From Darksidea phi (taxonomy: Eukaryota; Ascomycota; Dothideomycetes; Pleosporales; Lentitheciaceae), in contig JASJFT010000196.1 of assembly GCA_030770425.1 (NCBI GenBank), forward strand, positions 19,803 to 83,802: a stretch of 64,000 bases of DNA, read 5' to 3'. The stretch's first letter is position 1. Every line of letters begins with the position of its first letter. The position numbers were made by a program, and so were the translations under genes. Shown here piece by piece: positions 59,961 through 64,000 of the stretch. The notes under the pieces are model-generated. The model ran no database searches and was not told where the DNA came from. It saw nothing but the letters and a program-made list of their open reading frames with translations.

Positions 59961-62900
59961 GGTAGTCTATATCTATAGTATACGCGCTCTATACTCTCTA
60001 TATCCCTAATATTACTTAATATTACTTAATATTATTTAATATTCTCTACAACTAGTTACTAAATTATACGTCTATATAACGTCTATATAATATAACCTAT
60101 TTATATAACTTTATTATAAATATATAATTCTAGTAATTATATATAGTAATATTTATACTATAGCTTATAATATAAATATAATTCTAATAATTATATATAG
60201 TAATATTCGTACTATAGTATATAGTATAAATTACTATCGTTTAGTAGATATTTATTAAATATAGGTTATCGTACTATATATTACTAGCTACGCTTTATTT
60301 CTATATACTATATATAGCGATTTAATTATTTTTAAATATATAGATAATAGTAGCTATTATATATATATTAGGCTTAATATAATATCTAGATATTATATTT
60401 ATTTCTCTTATACCTTATATTTCTTATATTACTAGTAGTTTATCTATAATACTAGTATATTAGATATATTAGCCTCTTATACTATCGTAATTCTTAATAG
60501 TTAGATTACTTTATTTATATAGATCTATACTATACCCTATAGTATTATTACCTTAACTTCCTACTCTTTATATATTTACTACTTCTCTTTATCCTTATTC
60601 TTATCTATTTAGACTTCCTTCCTTTCTAAAGTACTATTATATTCCCTATTATAGAATCTTTTAATACTATTGTCCTCTTCTAAATTAGTCTATATAAATA
60701 GACTAATCTCTACTATTTCTTTATTCTTTTTTAATTAACTCTATAGTCTATTCTTTAAATTACTAAGCGTACTCTTATTAACTAGTATATAATTATCCTC
60801 CTATAATACTACTATTATCCTATCTACTATATATATATTAAAAAAATCCTTTAATACTATATCCCTTATAATCTACTTTAAGTATTAGGAACCGTCGTTA
60901 TAGCGTAGGGTAATTATTTAATAAATATTTTCTAGTTAAATTAAGATCTTAGGTAGCTCTAATAGTTAGTACTCTATCCTATATTTAGTCTTCTACGTAT
61001 AGAGGATTTTAAACTTATTATATTATCTTATATTATATCCTTCTTCTTTAGACCTATCTCTTTAGTATCTATTATTTAATAGATACTTCTATTATTACTT
61101 AGGTTAACTAAATTTAATATATTATTTATATAGTCGTTTACTATAATTAGTATATATACTAGCTCGAGATTTACTTTACTTATATACCTTCTTATTTCTT
61201 TCTTAATTATTTTAATAACTAGATCTTATCTCTCTTTATATTAATTATTCTACTATATAAGTAGTATTATATATACCTCTATCTTACGTTAGACTTTATA
61301 CGTATTTAGGACTAGTATATACCTTATAGTAATACCCTAGTTCTAAATATTACTTAGTATTTACCTAACTTCTACTCTCTAATTATCTACTATATTAGGG
61401 TTATAATAAAGTATACTATTATACTACTTAGTACCCTAAAATATTATATACCTCTAGGAAGTACTACTAATACCTTCTAGTCCTTCCCCTATAATATAGA
61501 TATTAATATTAACTAAATACCCTTATTTAAGAACTACCTTTAGTTAGACTATATTAATTAGTATATACTATATATTACTATATTTAGATCTTACCTTTTC
61601 TAGATCTTTCGTAATAAAGATAAATCTATTAAGTAACTTCTTTATTCTTCTTATAGTTCTTTCTCTATCTACTACGTTAAAATTATATTTACTATTTATT
61701 ATCTATTATATCTTCTATATAGTCTATATATAAAAGGTAGTAGTTTAAAGCTTTAGCTAGTAAAGTATTATCTTTTATACTCTTTCCTATAGTAGCTTTT
61801 AATAGGTAATACTTATCTTAGCTATTATCTATAAGGTAGATAATTCGAAGGTATACCCTTTAATCTCTACGTCTAAGCTATCTTATACCTTTTATTAAAC
61901 TCTTACTATAAAGTATACGAATAGTCCCTTTATTAAGCTAAATTATAGATAAATAGTATAGCTACTATACGTCTTATCGTAGACTATCCTAGATAGTACT
62001 ATTATCCTAACTAGTTTATAGAGAGGTAGATTATTCTCTTATATATATATATATTTTAATAGATAGATTAATAGATAGATTAAATTAATTAAGGTATAGC
62101 TTATATAGCTCGTAAGCTCTAATTTTATATCTATTTTATTATATAGTTATTTATAGTTATTATTCTTTATAATTAATATATTATCTATATCTATATCTAT
62201 ATTAATTTTCTATAGTTTTACCTTTTTTATAGAGTTTATTCTAATAATTAAATCTCGATATATAGTTACGGTATAGAAAGAAGTACTAGTAAATAAGGTA
62301 TTTAGTTTAGTAATATTAGAACTACTATATAGTAGGTTAGATAATAATTAAGATATATTATTTAATATTTTAGTCGACTTAGTTAATATTTTAGTCGATT
62401 TAGTTAATACCTTAGTTAGCTTAGGCCTTATTAAACCCTATACGGAAGTTAGAAACTAGAGATTATAGATACCTAATTATATACCTTACTCGTATATAGC
62501 TATTAGAGGGGTTCTTTTTTCTTAACTTAAATAGTACTATCTTTATATACTTTTTAGTAGTAGGAATAGTATTACTAATTACTTTATATTTTACTAATAC
62601 TATTACTTATATATTCGTATCTATTAGCGCTACGTACTAGAGAATATCTTTTTAATTATCTTATCTCGTCTTTCTTAAACTTTCTAGGCTATATATTAGG
62701 TATAGATATTTCTTTCGTAGGAATATAGTCGTATTAATAATATCTATAATAAATTAATAGTATTTTATTTAAAAGATTATTCTATAAACTCTAATATAGT
62801 ACTACTTTACTATTAGTCTAGCTTAATAAGGATAAGTAGTATACGGCTTTAAATAAGTAGTATATAACTTTAGATAAGTAACGTTCGTTTAAGAATAACT

Positions 62901-64000
62901 TATTCGTATACTCTTTTTTAATAATTACTTATTACTTTTTATCTATTAGAGTAGTATTAATACTATAAATATTTTAGATAATAAATATATAGTAGAATAG
63001 TTTTTATTCTATCTAATACTCTAGTTTTATACTATAGCTAATAGTATAAACCTATATTATCTAAGATAGGATAATCGTCTAGTTATTATAATATATATAT
63101 ATTATATAGGGCTACTTAAAGTAATTATAAATATAAATCGTATATAGGTTTATATATTTATATCCTATCTTTATAATCTTTTATTATATCCCCTTATTCT
63201 ACTTCTATTAGTTTTATTATTTAGCTTCTACTATACGATATTAGTAATAATAGTATAGTCTAACTAGTATACTTACTATATATATTTTTAGTTAGAATAA
63301 AGATTTCCGTAGATATAGCTATCGTATACCTAGTTATACTTTTATCTATCTTTTAATTATTTTTATCTTCTATCTTATTTAATAGCCGTATCCGGAGTCT
63401 ACTTTAACGAATATTACTATTTACTTATTATACTAATTACCTTATATTTAAATTTAGGGTACTATCTAGTATATAACTTAATATATAAGAGTATTTTATC
63501 TTAATAAGTCGCCCTATCTATATTATCTCTATCTTTACTTTAATACTACGTAGTTATATATCTAGTAATTTATATTCCTTTATATATTTCTTTATATTAT
63601 TATATATTAATTCGTATTATATATTATTAAGTCTAAGTTCGTATTTTATAATATTAGTAGATAGAGTCTTTTATTAGGTCGTTATCTTATAATATATAGA
63701 TTTTATATACTATATTACTTACTATTATAAATAATAGCTCTTTATTAAAATATATATTATTTATATTACTACTATAATAGATATAGAGTATTATACGAAA
63801 AGATTAGTATAATAGAGGTTTACTAATAAAGTTAGAGTAGTTATAGACCTTAGCTAAGTACTTAGTAGATCTATTTTTAACTTCTACTTTATACTATTAT
63901 CTAAAATATACTTTTTTCTAGAAAGTCTACTTATATTATTCTATAAAAAGGCTATTATTATACTATTATCTATAGTTTACTTTTCCTAGAGAGTCTACTT
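59961..64000. other. RIP-bleached A+T-rich DNA, not assigned
   Basis: No open frame over 60 codons, CpA/TpG nearly absent, short TATA-rich repeats (for example 60060-60240). The E1 match ends near 59960 and the integrase seen in the left copy does not obviously follow, so another decayed repeat probably begins here. It runs off the window. Confidence 0.6.

Overview
The window looks like part of a chromosome from a filamentous ascomycete (Pezizomycotina) with active or past RIP (repeat-induced point mutation). The evidence is short 45-150 nt GT-AG introns with CTAAC/CTGAC-type branch points, typical fungal families (HET, NACHT/ankyrin, LysM, GH18 killer-toxin-like chitinase, UMTA/LaeA-like methyltransferases), and a sharp two-compartment base composition. 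The flanks (1-10.7 kb and 50.3-64 kb) are extremely A+T-rich, nearly devoid of CpA/TpG and carry no open frames. They are RIP-destroyed retrotransposons. The middle (11-50 kb) has normal composition and holds the genes. No species can be named from the sequence alone.

Layout: left flank with a minus-strand Ty3/Gypsy-like relic and a plus-strand chromovirus-type integrase relic; a RIP-decayed ankyrin fragment; a HET-domain protein (11.8-13.4 kb); a three-exon gene of unknown function; a frameshifted small gene; a very large minus-strand GH18/chitin-binding gene with a NucA/NucB-like N-terminal region (16.1-21.6 kb), now broken by stops and a frameshift; an unknown 219-aa gene; a secreted LysM protein (23.9 kb); two paralogous 97-aa genes; a head-to-head pair consisting of a 1139-aa trypsin-like/membrane protein and a 396-aa membrane-tailed protein (26.8-32.2 kb); decayed repeats and small gene relics (32.5-35.7 kb); a small kinase; a 424-bp foldback MITE with TA target duplication; a 1729-aa NOD-like receptor PNP_UDP-NACHT-ankyrin-SPRY (37.8-43.3 kb); a Fot1/Pogo relic that appears to cut off the end of an MFS transporter pseudogene; an intact methyltransferase; a decayed double methyltransferase; then a second MITE and the right retrotransposon flank, built from the same two retroelement families as the left flank.

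Reading across the genes: this is an accessory island rich in allorecognition/innate-immunity-type genes (HET, NLR, protease-membrane protein, kinase), in chitin-directed secreted functions (chitinase, LysM), and in secondary-metabolism-type genes (methyltransferases, MFS). Several genes are pseudogenes. Most of their in-frame stops sit where a conserved Trp or Gln codon would be, and fit the CpA-to-TpA change that RIP makes, which suggests RIP spread from the flanking repeats or acted on former duplicates. Exon structures below were assembled by hand from splice signals and reading-frame phase, and homology statements come from recognition of motifs, not from database searches.
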